Shown here piece by piece: positions 52,508 to 61,597 of a stretch of DNA of 64,000 nucleotides. How positions within the stretch are numbered: position 1 is the stretch's first letter; each line of letters opens with the position of its first letter. Under the pieces are notes generated by a model, which was not told where the DNA came from, searched no databases, and saw only the letters and a program-made list of their open reading frames with translations. Source of the stretch: an uncultured Roseburia sp. (GTDB taxonomy: Bacteria > Bacillota > Clostridia > Lachnospirales > Lachnospiraceae); NCBI GenBank assembly GCA_947567625.1, contig CANONN010000001.1:124001-188000 (forward strand). The letters are read 5' to 3'. A program made the position numbers and the translations under genes.

Positions 52508-53653
52508 TTAGAATATTCTTCTCACACAAATCGGCGAGCGGTAATTTACGTTGGAAAACTTAATGCCCGTAGACGGCGTGCTCGCATGGACGATCGTACC
52601 CCCGCCCACATAGATGGCAACATGTCCACTGTAGCAAACGATATCACCCGGCTGCGCGTCTGCAAGGCTCACCTCGTAGCCGCAGCTTCTCATTCCACTG
52701 GAGGAATGTGGCAGGCCGATGCCGAAATTCGCATAGACGCTCATGACAAAACCGGAGCAATCCGCACCGCCGGTCAGGCTGGTGCCGCCGTACACATAGG
52801 GATAGCCGACAAACTGGCTGGCAAAATTAGCGACAGCCTGTCCATTCGAGCTGGTCGGCGCACTGTATGTGGGCGCTCCCGCGGAAGCGCTCTCGGCGCT
52901 CTTTGCCTTTTTCTTCTTGGCCGCTGCGGCCGCCGCCGCTGCCGCCTCTCTCTCCGCCTCTTCCTTGGCAAGCCTTGCCTCCTCCTCGGCCTTGGACTCG
53001 GCATGTACAAACTCCGTGGACAGCGTCACATAGTCGGTGGAAACATATCCTTCCCCCTCCTCGGTGTTGACCTTTACCCAGCCGTCGACGGACTCGTCCG
53101 TGACAACCAAATCGTCATCCAACGGCAGCATATGTATGATCGTCGCCTCGGTGGACGGCTCCTGTCTCACATAAAGCGTTGTGGTCGTAACCTTAGCGTA
53201 ACGGGTGCTGACTCTCTTTGCCAGCTCCTCATCTCCGGTCACCACATACTCACATTTCACATATCCGGTTACATTGCCGGAAGTAATCTTATACCAACCA
53301 TCCGGAGTCGTCTCTAATACGGTTGCGGCAGAGTTATTGTAAAGCTTACCCACCACTTCGCTCTCCGTATTGGACTCCGCGCGGACATTCACAAAATTAT
53401 CGACCTGTGCGATCGCGATATCTTCGTACTCGGAAGTAACAACCGGAACATCTTTCTCGCTGACGATACTGTCTGACATCAGATAATCCGTCATCGTCAT
53501 CGATACGCCTGCCATCGGCCTGCTGCCGGAATCCGATACCATAATATCGGACACGCCTGCCACCGGTGCCGCGCATACATTAACTGCCGGTGCTCCGATT
53601 AACAACGCACCCGTTAAAATACCTCCTGTAACTCGAATCACTACCTTATTCAT
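52508..53653 (-). CDS. Secreted NlpC/P60 endopeptidase with two SH3 domains
   Basis: 381 residues. Signal peptide VVIRVTGGILTGALLIGAPAVNVCAA. Two bacterial SH3 domains at about 75-130 and 145-210 (VNVRAESNTESEVVGKLYN, LYVRQEPSTEATIIHMLP). An Ala/Lys/Glu-rich helical linker follows. The catalytic NlpC/P60 domain has GGADCSGFVMSVY (Cys), GHVAIYVGGG (His) and a third polar residue after it. It cuts peptide bonds of peptidoglycan stems, probably in cell separation. GGAGG precedes the ATG at 53653. Confidence 0.93.
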   Translation of the reverse strand: MNKVVIRVTGGILTGALLIGAPAVNVCAAPVAGVSDIMVSDSGSRPMAGVSMTMTDYLMSDSIVSEKDVPVVTSEYEDIAIAQVDNFVNVRAESNTESEVVGKLYNNSAATVLETTPDGWYKITSGNVTGYVKCEYVVTGDEELAKRVSTRYAKVTTTTLYVRQEPSTEATIIHMLPLDDDLVVTDESVDGWVKVNTEEGEGYVSTDYVTLSTEFVHAESKAEEEARLAKEEAEREAAAAAAAAAKKKKAKSAESASAGAPTYSAPTSSNGQAVANFASQFVGYPYVYGGTSLTGGADCSGFVMSVYANFGIGLPHSSSGMRSCGYEVSLADAQPGDIVCYSGHVAIYVGGGTIVHASTPSTGIKFSNVNYRSPICVRRIF

Positions 53654-53720
53654 GAATGCCTCCATAGGATTTTTATCTTTGCCATATTTGTTACAAGTTT
53701 GTTACATTTATTACGCGTTT

Positions 53721-53749
53721 ATTATAACAAAGCCTTTTCCTCCTGTCAA
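53721..53749 (-). promoter_or_regulatory. Consensus sigma-A promoter of the NlpC/P60 gene
   Basis: Minus strand TTGACA (53749-53744), 17-nt spacer, TATAAT (53726-53721): a perfect match. Confidence 0.8.
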
Positions 53750-53824
53750 CCGCTAATTCCGCCGCCTTTGCAATGCTCACAATATTTACATATTTCTGCA
53801 ACATTTTTACATATAAAAATTGTC

Positions 53825-53853
53825 TTGTATTTCCTTATCCGCCATAGTACAAT
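53825..53853 (+). promoter_or_regulatory. Predicted promoter of the yjfB-like gene
   Basis: TTGTAT (53825-53830), 17-nt spacer, TACAAT (53848-53853). Confidence 0.5.
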
Positions 53854-53917
53854 AATACTATCTCTATATGTTATATTCTGGAGGTATTCAAATCAGAGAC
53901 AGAAAGGTGGGATTTTT

Positions 53918-54130
53918 ATGGAACTTGGCAACCTGAATCTGGCGCTCGGTACATTAACTGCCTATGATGCAGATTCTTCCGTGAGCACAGGCAGCCTTGC
54001 CTACGCAGTCGGCACCGAGATGCTCGGAAAAGAGCTCGATACGGTACAGGATATGGGCGCTGCCATGATACAGATGATGGAACGTTCCGTGACACCGGAA
54101 CTCGGGGGCAATATCGACGTCTACGTTTAG
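53918..54130 (+). CDS. YjfB-like putative motility protein
   Basis: 70 residues from MELGNLNLALGT. It ends MMERSVTPELGGNIDVYV, matching the C-terminus of B. subtilis YjfB-type proteins. The family is annotated as putative motility proteins but is not well characterised. AAAGGTGGG lies about 7 nt before the ATG. No flagellar gene is in the window. The gene stands alone and is followed by a bidirectional terminator. Confidence 0.75.
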   Translation: MELGNLNLALGTLTAYDADSSVSTGSLAYAVGTEMLGKELDTVQDMGAAMIQMMERSVTPELGGNIDVYV

Positions 54131-54160
54131 ATCACGCAGCGCACCCTAAAAATCACAAGT

Positions 54161-54205
54161 AAAAAACCAGGCCACACCGGATATGACCCGGATGGCCTGG
54201 TTTTT
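54161..54205. terminator. Bidirectional terminator between yjfB-like and ridA genes
   Basis: AAAAAACCAGGCCA / TGGCCTGGTTTTT around an 18-nt loop that can pair further (ACCGG/CCGG). Confidence 0.85.
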
Positions 54206-54232
54206 CTCGTTTCATACGTCACACGATATCCT

Positions 54233-54607
54233 TCACTTTAAGGCAACCGCCTCGATCTCAAGCATCACGTCTTTGGGCAGACGCGCCACCTCCACGCAGC
54301 TTCTGGCCGGGTAATCTCCGGCAAAAAACGTCTGATACACTTCGTTGATCGCGGTGAAATCATTCATCTCCTTGATAAAAACGGTTGTCTTGATGACGTT
54401 TGCCATGGAAGTGCCCGCCGCCTCCAATAAGTGCGACAGGTTTTTAAGCGCCTGCGCGGCCTGCGCGGCGGAACCCTCCGGTATCTCTCCGGTTTCCGGC
54501 ACCACCGGGATAATGCCGGAGGTATACACCATTCCGTTTACTTCAATCGCCTGTGAATACGGCCCGATCGCTGCCGGAGCCTTGTCTGTACGGATCACTT
54601 TCTTCAT
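54233..54607 (-). CDS. ridA: RidA-family enamine/imine deaminase
   Basis: 124 residues with AIGPYSQAIEVNGMVYTSG, AGTSMANVIKTTVFI and the conserved Arg in FFAGDYPARSCVEVARLPKD. It hydrolyses reactive 2-aminoacrylate formed by PLP enzymes. Third gene of the thioesterase-cvfB-ridA operon, 29 nt after cvfB. Confidence 0.95.
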   Translation of the reverse strand: MKKVIRTDKAPAAIGPYSQAIEVNGMVYTSGIIPVVPETGEIPEGSAAQAAQALKNLSHLLEAAGTSMANVIKTTVFIKEMNDFTAINEVYQTFFAGDYPARSCVEVARLPKDVMLEIEAVALK

Positions 54608-54636
54608 AATCTGTCTCTCATCCTTTCTTAATTTGA

Positions 54637-55476
54637 CTATACGTTCAATTTGCGGATCGCACGCTCTGTGATCTCGATTCTGCGCTCCTTGTAGAGCCTG
54701 CCCACCGCGCGCTTAAAGGCATTCTTGCTGAGCCCGGTTTCCCGCATGATCACCTCGGGGGACGCTTTGTCCGTAAACGGCAGCACCCCGGCGAACTCCT
54801 CGATCACCTGCATGACCTTTTGGGCGTCCGCATCCATCTGCAAATAAGCCCTCTCCCGCAAGGTGATATCGAGCTTGCCATCCGGCTTTACTCGGGTGAC
54901 TTTGGTCTCGATCACATCTCCGATATGCAGCTTGCTGCAATCTTCATGGGCCGGAATCATCGCCGAGTATTTGTCGTCCACCGCCACAAAAGTGCCAAAG
55001 TCGTGTCCGAACTCGTAGACTCTTCCCTCCACGACATCCCCCTCTTGATACGGGGAATCCGTGCGCAGCAGATGATAGAGCTTCTTCATGCTGGCACAGA
55101 GACGTCTGCTCTTGTCAATATAAAGGGTGACCAAAATCTCGTCTCCGGGGGAGAGCCTGGCCGTCATCTCTTTATATGGAAGAAACAAGTCTTTCTCCAG
55201 TCCCCAGTCGAGAAAAGCTCCGATCTTTCCCGTCTCGGCTACCTTAAGGGCGGCCAGCCCGCCGAGCGTGAGCGCCGGCTCATTGGTCGTGGCGATTAGC
55301 CTGTCCTTAGAATCCTTGTACAAAAAAACGTTTATCGCATCTCCCGGCGAGGCATCTTTGGGCACCTGCTTTGCCGGCAGCAGCACTCTCCCTTCAGCGC
55401 CCCCCTGCTCGGTCAGATAGACGCCGAAGTCTACCTGCTTTTCGATGTATAATGTCTGATATTCGCCTAACTTCAC
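54637..55476 (-). CDS. S1-like RNA-binding protein, CvfB family
   Basis: 279 residues. Three S1-like beta barrels at about 1-65, 70-130 and 143-210 (DVVEGRVYEFGHDFGTFVAV ... DGKLDITLRER). A C-terminal winged helix (SPEVIMRETGLSKNAFKRAV) follows. CvfB-type proteins bind RNA and affect virulence gene expression in staphylococci; the role here is unknown. It starts 31 nt after the thioesterase gene. Confidence 0.9.
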   Translation of the reverse strand: MKLGEYQTLYIEKQVDFGVYLTEQGGAEGRVLLPAKQVPKDASPGDAINVFLYKDSKDRLIATTNEPALTLGGLAALKVAETGKIGAFLDWGLEKDLFLPYKEMTARLSPGDEILVTLYIDKSRRLCASMKKLYHLLRTDSPYQEGDVVEGRVYEFGHDFGTFVAVDDKYSAMIPAHEDCSKLHIGDVIETKVTRVKPDGKLDITLRERAYLQMDADAQKVMQVIEEFAGVLPFTDKASPEVIMRETGLSKNAFKRAVGRLYKERRIEITERAIRKLNV

Positions 55477-55507
55477 TTTAATCTCCGTTCTAAAAAATCA
55501 CTTCCGG

Positions 55508-56230
55508 TTACTGTACAAAATCAACAATCGCATAGGTCTGCCCTGCCCCGTCCGTCAGCGCGCAGGTCATGTCGCCGTCGCCTTTTATGAGGTGCGGATA
55601 TAACACATCCCCCAGCGCAGCCGCCTTTTTGTACTCCACTCTAAGCCTGCGCACGCGAAAGTCGTCGGGCAGATACTGCTCTGCCACCTGAACATATCTG
55701 CCGTTATTCACATGGTGATTGGTATCGATAAACCCTTTCGTCACGGGAACACCAGGCAGCGCCTCGGCCGCCTCCATCTGCCCAGGAGCAATTTTTAATC
55801 TTCCTTTGGCCCAATCGCCCGAAAGCGCATCCCCGAACTCACTCCGGTAAGCCTCTATCATCTCCTCCGAAATGCGCACCGGGTGCATACGCTCCAAATC
55901 CATATATACCCATACGGAATTCGCCTTCACGAGAAGCTCCCCCGCCGCATCGACGGCAGAAAAATTGCGGTATCCGTAAAAACCTTTAAAACCGTAGGGC
56001 CATGTATTGACACAGATTTGTTCCCCCATCCCGGGGTAGCGCAAAATCTCGATCTCCCAGGAGGCCAATACCCAGCTGATCTTATGGCGCGCCAGGTAGT
56101 CCACGCCGATTTCCATGTCCTCGGCCTCAAAAGAGCTGCAGTCCTGCAAATAATCCAGCAAAGACGTAAGCGTCAGCTTTTTTTCACTGTTGACTTCACT
56201 ATACCGCACGCGGCTTTTGAATTGATACAT
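55508..56230 (-). CDS. Acyl-ACP thioesterase (double hot-dog)
   Basis: 240 residues, two hot-dog units. The N-terminal unit is FKSRVRYSEVNSEKKLTLTSL ... ISWVLASWEIEILRYP (given in part). The C-terminal unit has FIDTNHHVNNGRYV, the Asn/His catalytic motif. It releases fatty acids from acyl-ACP and so sets chain length or free fatty-acid supply. First gene of a three-gene operon. Confidence 0.92.
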   Translation of the reverse strand: MYQFKSRVRYSEVNSEKKLTLTSLLDYLQDCSSFEAEDMEIGVDYLARHKISWVLASWEIEILRYPGMGEQICVNTWPYGFKGFYGYRNFSAVDAAGELLVKANSVWVYMDLERMHPVRISEEMIEAYRSEFGDALSGDWAKGRLKIAPGQMEAAEALPGVPVTKGFIDTNHHVNNGRYVQVAEQYLPDDFRVRRLRVEYKKAAALGDVLYPHLIKGDGDMTCALTDGAGQTYAIVDFVQ

Positions 56231-56351
56231 AATTACCTCGATGAAAATAATTTGGAGAGGAAATCATATCCCACATTTTCCGGTTCCATTTCATCATTAT
56301 ACCCTTATCGCCGCGATACCACAAGAACAATTTTATTGACTGACGGGCGCA

Positions 56352-56385
56352 AAAATCCCGGTAGAAACTCTACCGGGATTTTTTG
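56352..56385 (-). terminator. Terminator after tRNA-Gln
   Basis: Minus strand AAATCCCGGTAGA / TCTACCGGGATTTTT, tight loop and U-run, starting 2 nt after the tRNA. Confidence 0.85.
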
Positions 56386-56386
56386 A

Positions 56387-56458
56387 CAGGGCTACAAGGA
56401 TTCGAACCTTGAAATGACGGAGTCAGAGTCCGTTGCCTTACCGTTTGGCGATAGCCCT
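56387..56458 (-). tRNA. tRNA-Gln (anticodon CUG)
   Basis: 72 nt on the minus strand. Acceptor AGGGCTA / TAGCCCT, anticodon stem ACGGA / TCCGT around loop CTCTGAC (anticodon CTG), T arm AGGTTCGAATCCT. The CCA end is not encoded. Reads CAG codons. Confidence 0.95.
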
Positions 56459-56523
56459 TTGTTCTGTGTCATACAGCTTATCGCTGTCAACAAAAAAGAT
56501 TATAATGCATGTACAAATAAAAA

Positions 56524-57195
56524 TCAAGCTTTTTTTTCAAAAATTTGCACTTTTTTATCAATTATGGCATACTCTACCTCTTCTTCCCAGGAAATACGGG
56601 CCTTTCCGCCGGTCGCCTCCACCATCTTCTTTTCTATTTCCGTCTGTCTCTCCGCCGGAACCATACATAAAAATTCCACCCGCTCCGTATAGAGCGTATC
56701 CATCCATGCAATCTCATTCTGTGCGATCAGATATTGCAGCTTGCCCAAAAGTGTATAATCAATTTCGGCCCTAAGCTTTCTCCCCGGTCTTTGATCAATG
56801 ATCGTACTGTTGCGAAGCCCCTCCTGCACGGCGCGCTGGTAAGCGCGCACAAGGCCGCCGGTGCCAAGCAGAACGCCGCCGAAATAGCGGGTCACGACCA
56901 CCGCCGTATTGTGAAGCTCTTCACCGAGCAGAACATCGAGCATCGGGCGCCCCGCTGTCTGCGGCGGCTCGCCGTCGTCGGAGCAGCGGCTGATCTCCTG
57001 ATTGTTTCCTATTATAAAGGCCGAGCAATTATGCCTGGCGTCCCAATACTTTTTTTTGGTTTCCGCAATAAACAGCGCCGCCTCTTCCTCGGAACCGACC
57101 GGGCGCACCGTAGCAATAAAGCGGGACTTCTTCTCAAGGATCTCCCCTTCTCCTCCGATATAGACTGTTTTCAAACGCTTCCTCATTTCCGCCAT
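56524..57195 (-). CDS. YigZ/IMPACT-family protein
   Basis: 223 residues. The N-terminal UPF0029 domain has KKSRFIATVRPVGSEEEA, DARHNCSAF, DDGEPPQTAGRPML and VVVTRYFGGVLLGTGGLVRAY. The C-terminal ferredoxin-like domain (DUF1949) follows. Related to IMPACT, which regulates the Gcn2 kinase in eukaryotes; the bacterial role is unclear, possibly with translation or ribosomes. Sits just upstream of tRNA-Gln on the same strand. Confidence 0.92.
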   Translation of the reverse strand: MAEMRKRLKTVYIGGEGEILEKKSRFIATVRPVGSEEEAALFIAETKKKYWDARHNCSAFIIGNNQEISRCSDDGEPPQTAGRPMLDVLLGEELHNTAVVVTRYFGGVLLGTGGLVRAYQRAVQEGLRNSTIIDQRPGRKLRAEIDYTLLGKLQYLIAQNEIAWMDTLYTERVEFLCMVPAERQTEIEKKMVEATGGKARISWEEEVEYAIIDKKVQIFEKKA

Positions 57196-57324
57196 ATCTT
57201 AAAACAATGGCCTTGTTGTTGATCTTACTACGCTAACTTTCACTCCTATTACAATACCATATGCGCCGCCGGTTCGGCAACAGCTACAGCAAATTCACAT
57301 ACGATTTTTGTCTTGGCCAGATAT

Positions 57325-57363
57325 ACGCGTTCTTACGGACTTTGCAGCGAGTGCAAAGTCCTG
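57325..57363. repeat. Structured intergenic repeat, partial copy
   Basis: 39 nt, ACGCGTTCTTAC then the hairpin GACTTTGCA-gcgag-TGCAAAGTC then CTG. One mismatch to 36849-36887. The outer 14-bp inverted repeat of the other copy is absent here. It lies in the 334-nt gap before the PBP gene. Confidence 0.7.
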
Positions 57364-57427
57364 AGCAAAACTGTCACCAATTTTTTGCAAGTATTTTCAG
57401 TTTTTTCTTCATTTTTGTAGATTTGTT

Positions 57428-57436
57428 TGTTATAAT
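57428..57436 (+). promoter_or_regulatory. Predicted extended -10 promoter of the PBP gene
   Basis: TGT-TATAAT at 57428-57436; no clear -35 at 17 nt. The start codon is about 95 nt downstream. Confidence 0.45.
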
Positions 57437-57529
57437 ATCCAGATAGTGGGAAAATATATATTTTAAATATGGAGGTTATTGTGAACAACAAAGCACTCAT
57501 TTGCTCTTCACATCCATGAAAGGAGTACT

Positions 57530-60172
57530 ATGAATTATGGCAAAAAGCACACCAGAAAGCGTGCACAGGAACTGACCTCAAAGGGCACTATGATACGCAA
57601 AAAGTGTAACGTCATTTTCTTGAAAGTATTATTAGTCTGCTTCTTTGCAGTCATTGTGATCGGCAGCTGCGCCGGCATCGGCGTTTTTCAGGGGATTATC
57701 GCATCCGCGCCATCCATTGAGGATATAGACGCCACACCTACCGGTTATCTCACCACAGTCTTAAACTGCGAAGGCAACCAGATCGCTACCTTAGTTGCCA
57801 CCGGTTCCAACCGAAAATATGTCACGATTGACGAGATCCCCATGAACCTGCAACATGCTTTCGTGGCAATTGAGGACGAACGTTTTTACGAACATAACGG
57901 CATCGACATAACGGGTATCATCCGCGCGGCGACAAGAGGCGTCGCCAAAGGATTCCATTTTAATGAGGGAGCCAGCACCATCACCCAGCAGCTCTTAAAA
58001 AATACCGTGTTTATCACTCTCTGGGCAAATGAATCTTCCTTTGCCGACAAAGTAGAGCGAAAGATTCAGGAACAGTACCTCGCCCTCGAGCTGGAAAAAA
58101 CGGTAGACAAGGACTGGATTCTCGAAAATTATCTCAATGTTATCAACCTGGGGCAAAATACGCTCGGCGTGGGCGTCGCCTCCGAACGCTATTTCGGCAA
58201 AGACGTCTCCCAGCTTACACTCTCGGAGAGCGCGGTGCTCGCCGCCATCACCAAGAGCCCTACCGGATACAACCCGATTTCCCACCCGGAAAAAAATAAA
58301 CAGCGCCAGACACTCGTATTAAACAACATGCTCGAGCAGGGCTATATCTCCCAGGAAGAATACGATGAAGCCATCAATGACAATGTGTATGACCGCATCC
58401 AGATTGTCAATGTCAATATCAGAAATGACAATGTCACGTCCTATTTCGTGGATGAGATGACCAATCAGATTATCGAAGATTTCATTGAGATCAAGGGCTA
58501 CACGGAGACACAGGCATACAAGGCGCTCTACCAGAGCGGTCTGACGATAGAGGCAACCCAGGACCCCAGGATTCAGACCATCTGCGACCAGGAGGTCAAT
58601 AACCAGGAAAACTACCCGGCCGAACCCAAAATATCTTTTTCCTACCGCTTGTCCATTCAATCGCCCGACGGCACCGTCAAAAATTACAGCGATCAGACGA
58701 TGCTCTCCTACTACCGCAATGCCAATGCCGATTACAATATCGACTTTGATACCAAGGAGGAGGCACAGGCGGCGATTGACGCCTACAAGGCAGAGCTGAT
58801 GCAGCCCGGGGACAAGGTGATCGAGGGCAGCGAAACGGTTGTCTTCACCTTGCAGCCGCAGGCGGCAATGACCATTATCGACCAGTCCACAGGGGAAGTA
58901 AAGGCTATCGTGGGCGGACGCGGTGACAAAACCGCCAGCCGCACGTTAAACCGTGCCGCCGATACGACCAGACAGCCGGGCTCTACTTTCAAAATCATCG
59001 CGGCCTATGCGGCAGCGCTTGATGCCGGCGGCATGACGCTGGCCACCGTGCAGGACGACGCACCGTACAATTACGGAACGGGCGAAAAGGGCTCCGTGAG
59101 CAATTACGACAACCGCTACCGCGGTTTCACTACGATCCGTGAGGCGATCACCAACTCCATCAACATTGTCACGGTAAAGACGCTGGCCGAAATCGGGCCG
59201 ACTCTCGGCTATGACTACATCACTAATTTTGGCATTACCACGGTCGGGACAGATGAGAGCGGCAATGAAACCCTGGCGCTTGGAGGACTGACACACGGCG
59301 TCACCAACCTGGAGCTGACAGCCGCTTACGCTGCCATAGCCAACCAGGGCACTTACATCAAACCAAAATTTTATAAACGCATCCTGGACCACGACGGCAA
59401 TGTGCTCATCGACAACACCGCACCGGAATCCCATTCCGTGTTAAAGGAGACCACGGCATGGCTTCTGACCGACGCTATGCAGGATGTTATGACGCAGGGA
59501 ACCGGAACACTGGCCTACTTTGGAAGCAGCATGACGCAGGCTGGCAAATCGGGCACCACCACAAAGAACCGTGACGCTCTGTTCGCAGGCTATACACCGT
59601 ACTATACCTGTGTGGTATGGGGCGGCTTTGACGACAATATCCCCCAGCAGGGCGGCCAGACCAGTTACCCGAAAAAAATATGGCACAAGGTCATGGAGCG
59701 CATCCATGAGGGCCTGGAGAACAAATCTTTTGAAAAACCGGACGGCATCGTGTCCGCCGCGGTCTGCCGCAAGTCCGGCAAACTGGCGATCGACGGCGTA
59801 TGCAGCAACGACCCGCGCGGCAGCATGGTCATCACCGAATATTTCGCAGAGAGCTCCGTGCCCACCGAGTATTGCGACCACCATATACGGGCCAGCATCT
59901 GTATGGATTCCGGGCTGCCGATCAACAACTACTGCCCGGAAACCTCCTATATCAGCGGCATCTACATCATAGGAGGAACGGCGGCCACAGACGACGGGCC
60001 GTACCTGTTAAGCCCTGATTTCACCACCAGTACCTGTTATTATCACAATGCCGGCAATTCCATGTACCATGATATCACCAACTATTCGCCGAATACCGCG
60101 CCGACCGCGCAGGAGGGCACCGGCGGAGGCGACGCACAACCGCCCGCCCAGGATAATCCGCCGCCGCAATAG
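57530..60172 (+). CDS. Class A penicillin-binding protein (PBP1A-type)
   Basis: 880 residues. N-terminal cytoplasmic tail and membrane segment (VIFLKVLLVCFFAVIVIGSC). Glycosyltransferase 51 domain with EDERFYEHNGID and GASTITQQLLKN. An OB-like linker region of ~130 residues follows. The transpeptidase domain has the nucleophile in RQPGSTFK, then SIN-type TNSINIV, and AGKSGTTTKNRDALFAGY. The C-terminal ~150 residues hold CxxSG-type Cys pairs and a Pro/Gly-rich tail. It polymerises and cross-links peptidoglycan. GGAG precedes the ATG; terminators flank it on the far side. Confidence 0.95.
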   Translation: MNYGKKHTRKRAQELTSKGTMIRKKCNVIFLKVLLVCFFAVIVIGSCAGIGVFQGIIASAPSIEDIDATPTGYLTTVLNCEGNQIATLVATGSNRKYVTIDEIPMNLQHAFVAIEDERFYEHNGIDITGIIRAATRGVAKGFHFNEGASTITQQLLKNTVFITLWANESSFADKVERKIQEQYLALELEKTVDKDWILENYLNVINLGQNTLGVGVASERYFGKDVSQLTLSESAVLAAITKSPTGYNPISHPEKNKQRQTLVLNNMLEQGYISQEEYDEAINDNVYDRIQIVNVNIRNDNVTSYFVDEMTNQIIEDFIEIKGYTETQAYKALYQSGLTIEATQDPRIQTICDQEVNNQENYPAEPKISFSYRLSIQSPDGTVKNYSDQTMLSYYRNANADYNIDFDTKEEAQAAIDAYKAELMQPGDKVIEGSETVVFTLQPQAAMTIIDQSTGEVKAIVGGRGDKTASRTLNRAADTTRQPGSTFKIIAAYAAALDAGGMTLATVQDDAPYNYGTGEKGSVSNYDNRYRGFTTIREAITNSINIVTVKTLAEIGPTLGYDYITNFGITTVGTDESGNETLALGGLTHGVTNLELTAAYAAIANQGTYIKPKFYKRILDHDGNVLIDNTAPESHSVLKETTAWLLTDAMQDVMTQGTGTLAYFGSSMTQAGKSGTTTKNRDALFAGYTPYYTCVVWGGFDDNIPQQGGQTSYPKKIWHKVMERIHEGLENKSFEKPDGIVSAAVCRKSGKLAIDGVCSNDPRGSMVITEYFAESSVPTEYCDHHIRASICMDSGLPINNYCPETSYISGIYIIGGTAATDDGPYLLSPDFTTSTCYYHNAGNSMYHDITNYSPNTAPTAQEGTGGGDAQPPAQDNPPPQ

Positions 60173-60203
60173 TCTTTAAGGCTGTCTAAAAAGGACAGTG
60201 TCA

Positions 60204-60246
60204 AAAAAAGACGGCCACATCAACATCGATGTGGCCGTCCTTTTTA
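60204..60246 (+). terminator. Terminator after the PBP gene
   Basis: GACGGCCACATC / GATGTGGCCGTC followed by CTTTTTATA. Confidence 0.85.
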
Positions 60247-60254
60247 TACACTTA

Positions 60255-60281
60255 AGGCCGGTTCGCAGTATGAACCGGCCA
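60255..60281 (-). terminator. Hairpin after the 60307-61200 gene
   Basis: GGCCGGTTC-GCAGTAT-GAACCGGCC, a perfect 9-bp stem. There is only a weak T-run, so it is a possible weak terminator for the minus-strand gene. Confidence 0.55.
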
Positions 60282-60306
60282 TTCTTCTATGTTCTGTTTC
60301 CTATGC

Positions 60307-61200
60307 TCAGGAATAGGCGGACCATTTGAGCGTATAATAACCGGATGACTTTTTATTGATCGGTTCTACTTTGACATAGTAGGTGCCGGCGGGAAGATTG
60401 TGCAGCGTACCATATTTCGCATCCCGCATGGTGATCGTCACGCTGTTTTTGGGCCTCAGCGGCGTCAAATCCGTCTTGGCCGTCCATTTGCCGTCTTTTG
60501 TATTCATTACAAACGTAAAGCGAAGTCCCGCCTCCTGATAACCATACTGTTTGGCATCGGCATATCCCATGGTCTTGGCGGTATATTCAATCTTTAGCTT
60601 GGCCCCTTTGGTCAATTTCACCTTATACCAGTCCGACTTTTTCTGCCCTGCAATCATAACGCCCTTCGCGGACTTTCCCATTGCCAGATTTTTCGCCTTT
60701 GCCTTGCTGTTTGCACTGCTTTTTGCCACTTTCACGACGTTGGCTGAAATCTTTACGCCGCCCCACGATTCCACTTTAAAATAATAGGTTTTCCCTTTCA
60801 AAACGCCGTAGGTCCTGGCATTGTCGCCGGTGTAGGCTTTCTTGCTGTACCACGCTTCCATCACGCCGATCGCATTTTTTTTGCTGTCACAGAGCGTAAT
60901 ATCGCCCTCCGCCTTGACCGGCTCACCTGTCTTGGCATTTAAAAGCTTAGAATCAGACACAAACTTAAGCGTGATATATCCGGTCACGCCCGCCTTAAAC
61001 TTTATGTAATGAGTGATCGGCTTTTGCAAGTCCATCTGATAACTCTCGTCATCGCTGATTGAAACGGTAGACTTTCCGGTCCCGCTAAAGCTCTTTTCCG
61101 CGGCGGCCAGCGCCGGCTGCGGCACTGTCACGGCAGCCAGGGCAAGCAGCGCCGCCAGCACGCCGCAAATGATATGTTTCTTCCTGTTTACCTTCTTCAT
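60307..61200 (-). CDS. Secreted protein with two pre-peptidase-like beta domains
   Basis: 297 residues from MKKVNRKKHIICG. Signal peptide with GVLAALLALAAVTVPQPALA. Two related beta-sandwich segments follow, each of the form THYIKFKAGVTGYITLKF and SDWYKVKLTKGAKLKIEY, ending in GTYYVKVEPINKKSSGYYTL. This is the pre-peptidase C-terminal (PPC)-like fold. The ATG at 61200 follows GAGAGGG; the frame is open to 61284. No catalytic domain is seen; it may bind a surface polymer. Confidence 0.75.
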   Translation of the reverse strand: MKKVNRKKHIICGVLAALLALAAVTVPQPALAAAEKSFSGTGKSTVSISDDESYQMDLQKPITHYIKFKAGVTGYITLKFVSDSKLLNAKTGEPVKAEGDITLCDSKKNAIGVMEAWYSKKAYTGDNARTYGVLKGKTYYFKVESWGGVKISANVVKVAKSSANSKAKAKNLAMGKSAKGVMIAGQKKSDWYKVKLTKGAKLKIEYTAKTMGYADAKQYGYQEAGLRFTFVMNTKDGKWTAKTDLTPLRPKNSVTITMRDAKYGTLHNLPAGTYYVKVEPINKKSSGYYTLKWSAYS

Positions 61201-61261
61201 CGCTTTTCCCTCTCGCTCACAATGTACACCCCGTATCTCCATCGGACTTCTCCTCTCTACG

Positions 61262-61290
61262 ATTATAGTGCAAATGCCATACATTTACAA
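61262..61290 (-). promoter_or_regulatory. Predicted sigma-A promoter of the 60307-61200 gene
   Basis: Minus strand TTGTAA (61290-61285), 17-nt spacer, TATAAT (61267-61262). Confidence 0.65.
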
Positions 61291-61462
61291 TGAGAATTGA
61301 CAAAAGTCAAATTTTCTTCCTATTTCCAATTATTTACATCTAAATAAGCAAATCCAAACAGGTAGATGACTGTCAAAAAATCCCATGTATTTGGATTATC
61401 CCCTTTGTCTATTTTAACAAAAAAGATGTGTCTTTTTTGTGATTTTTTATCCCCATATAGCC

Positions 61463-61492
61463 TTGACTTTTGCAAACTTTTGTCCCTATAAT
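61463..61492 (+). promoter_or_regulatory. Predicted sigma-A promoter of the 61598-62350 gene
   Basis: TTGACT (61463-61468), 18-nt spacer, TATAAT (61487-61492). The ~100-nt leader contains GC-rich, possibly structured sequence around 61540-61568. Confidence 0.65.
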
Positions 61493-61597
61493 AATAACGT
61501 TACCACTTTATTTTTGTAGCTTTCGGGCGTATTTGCGCATTGTATTACGACAGCGCCGGCGGCTACGCGATTTTTAGTTTAAACAGGAGGAAAATTC

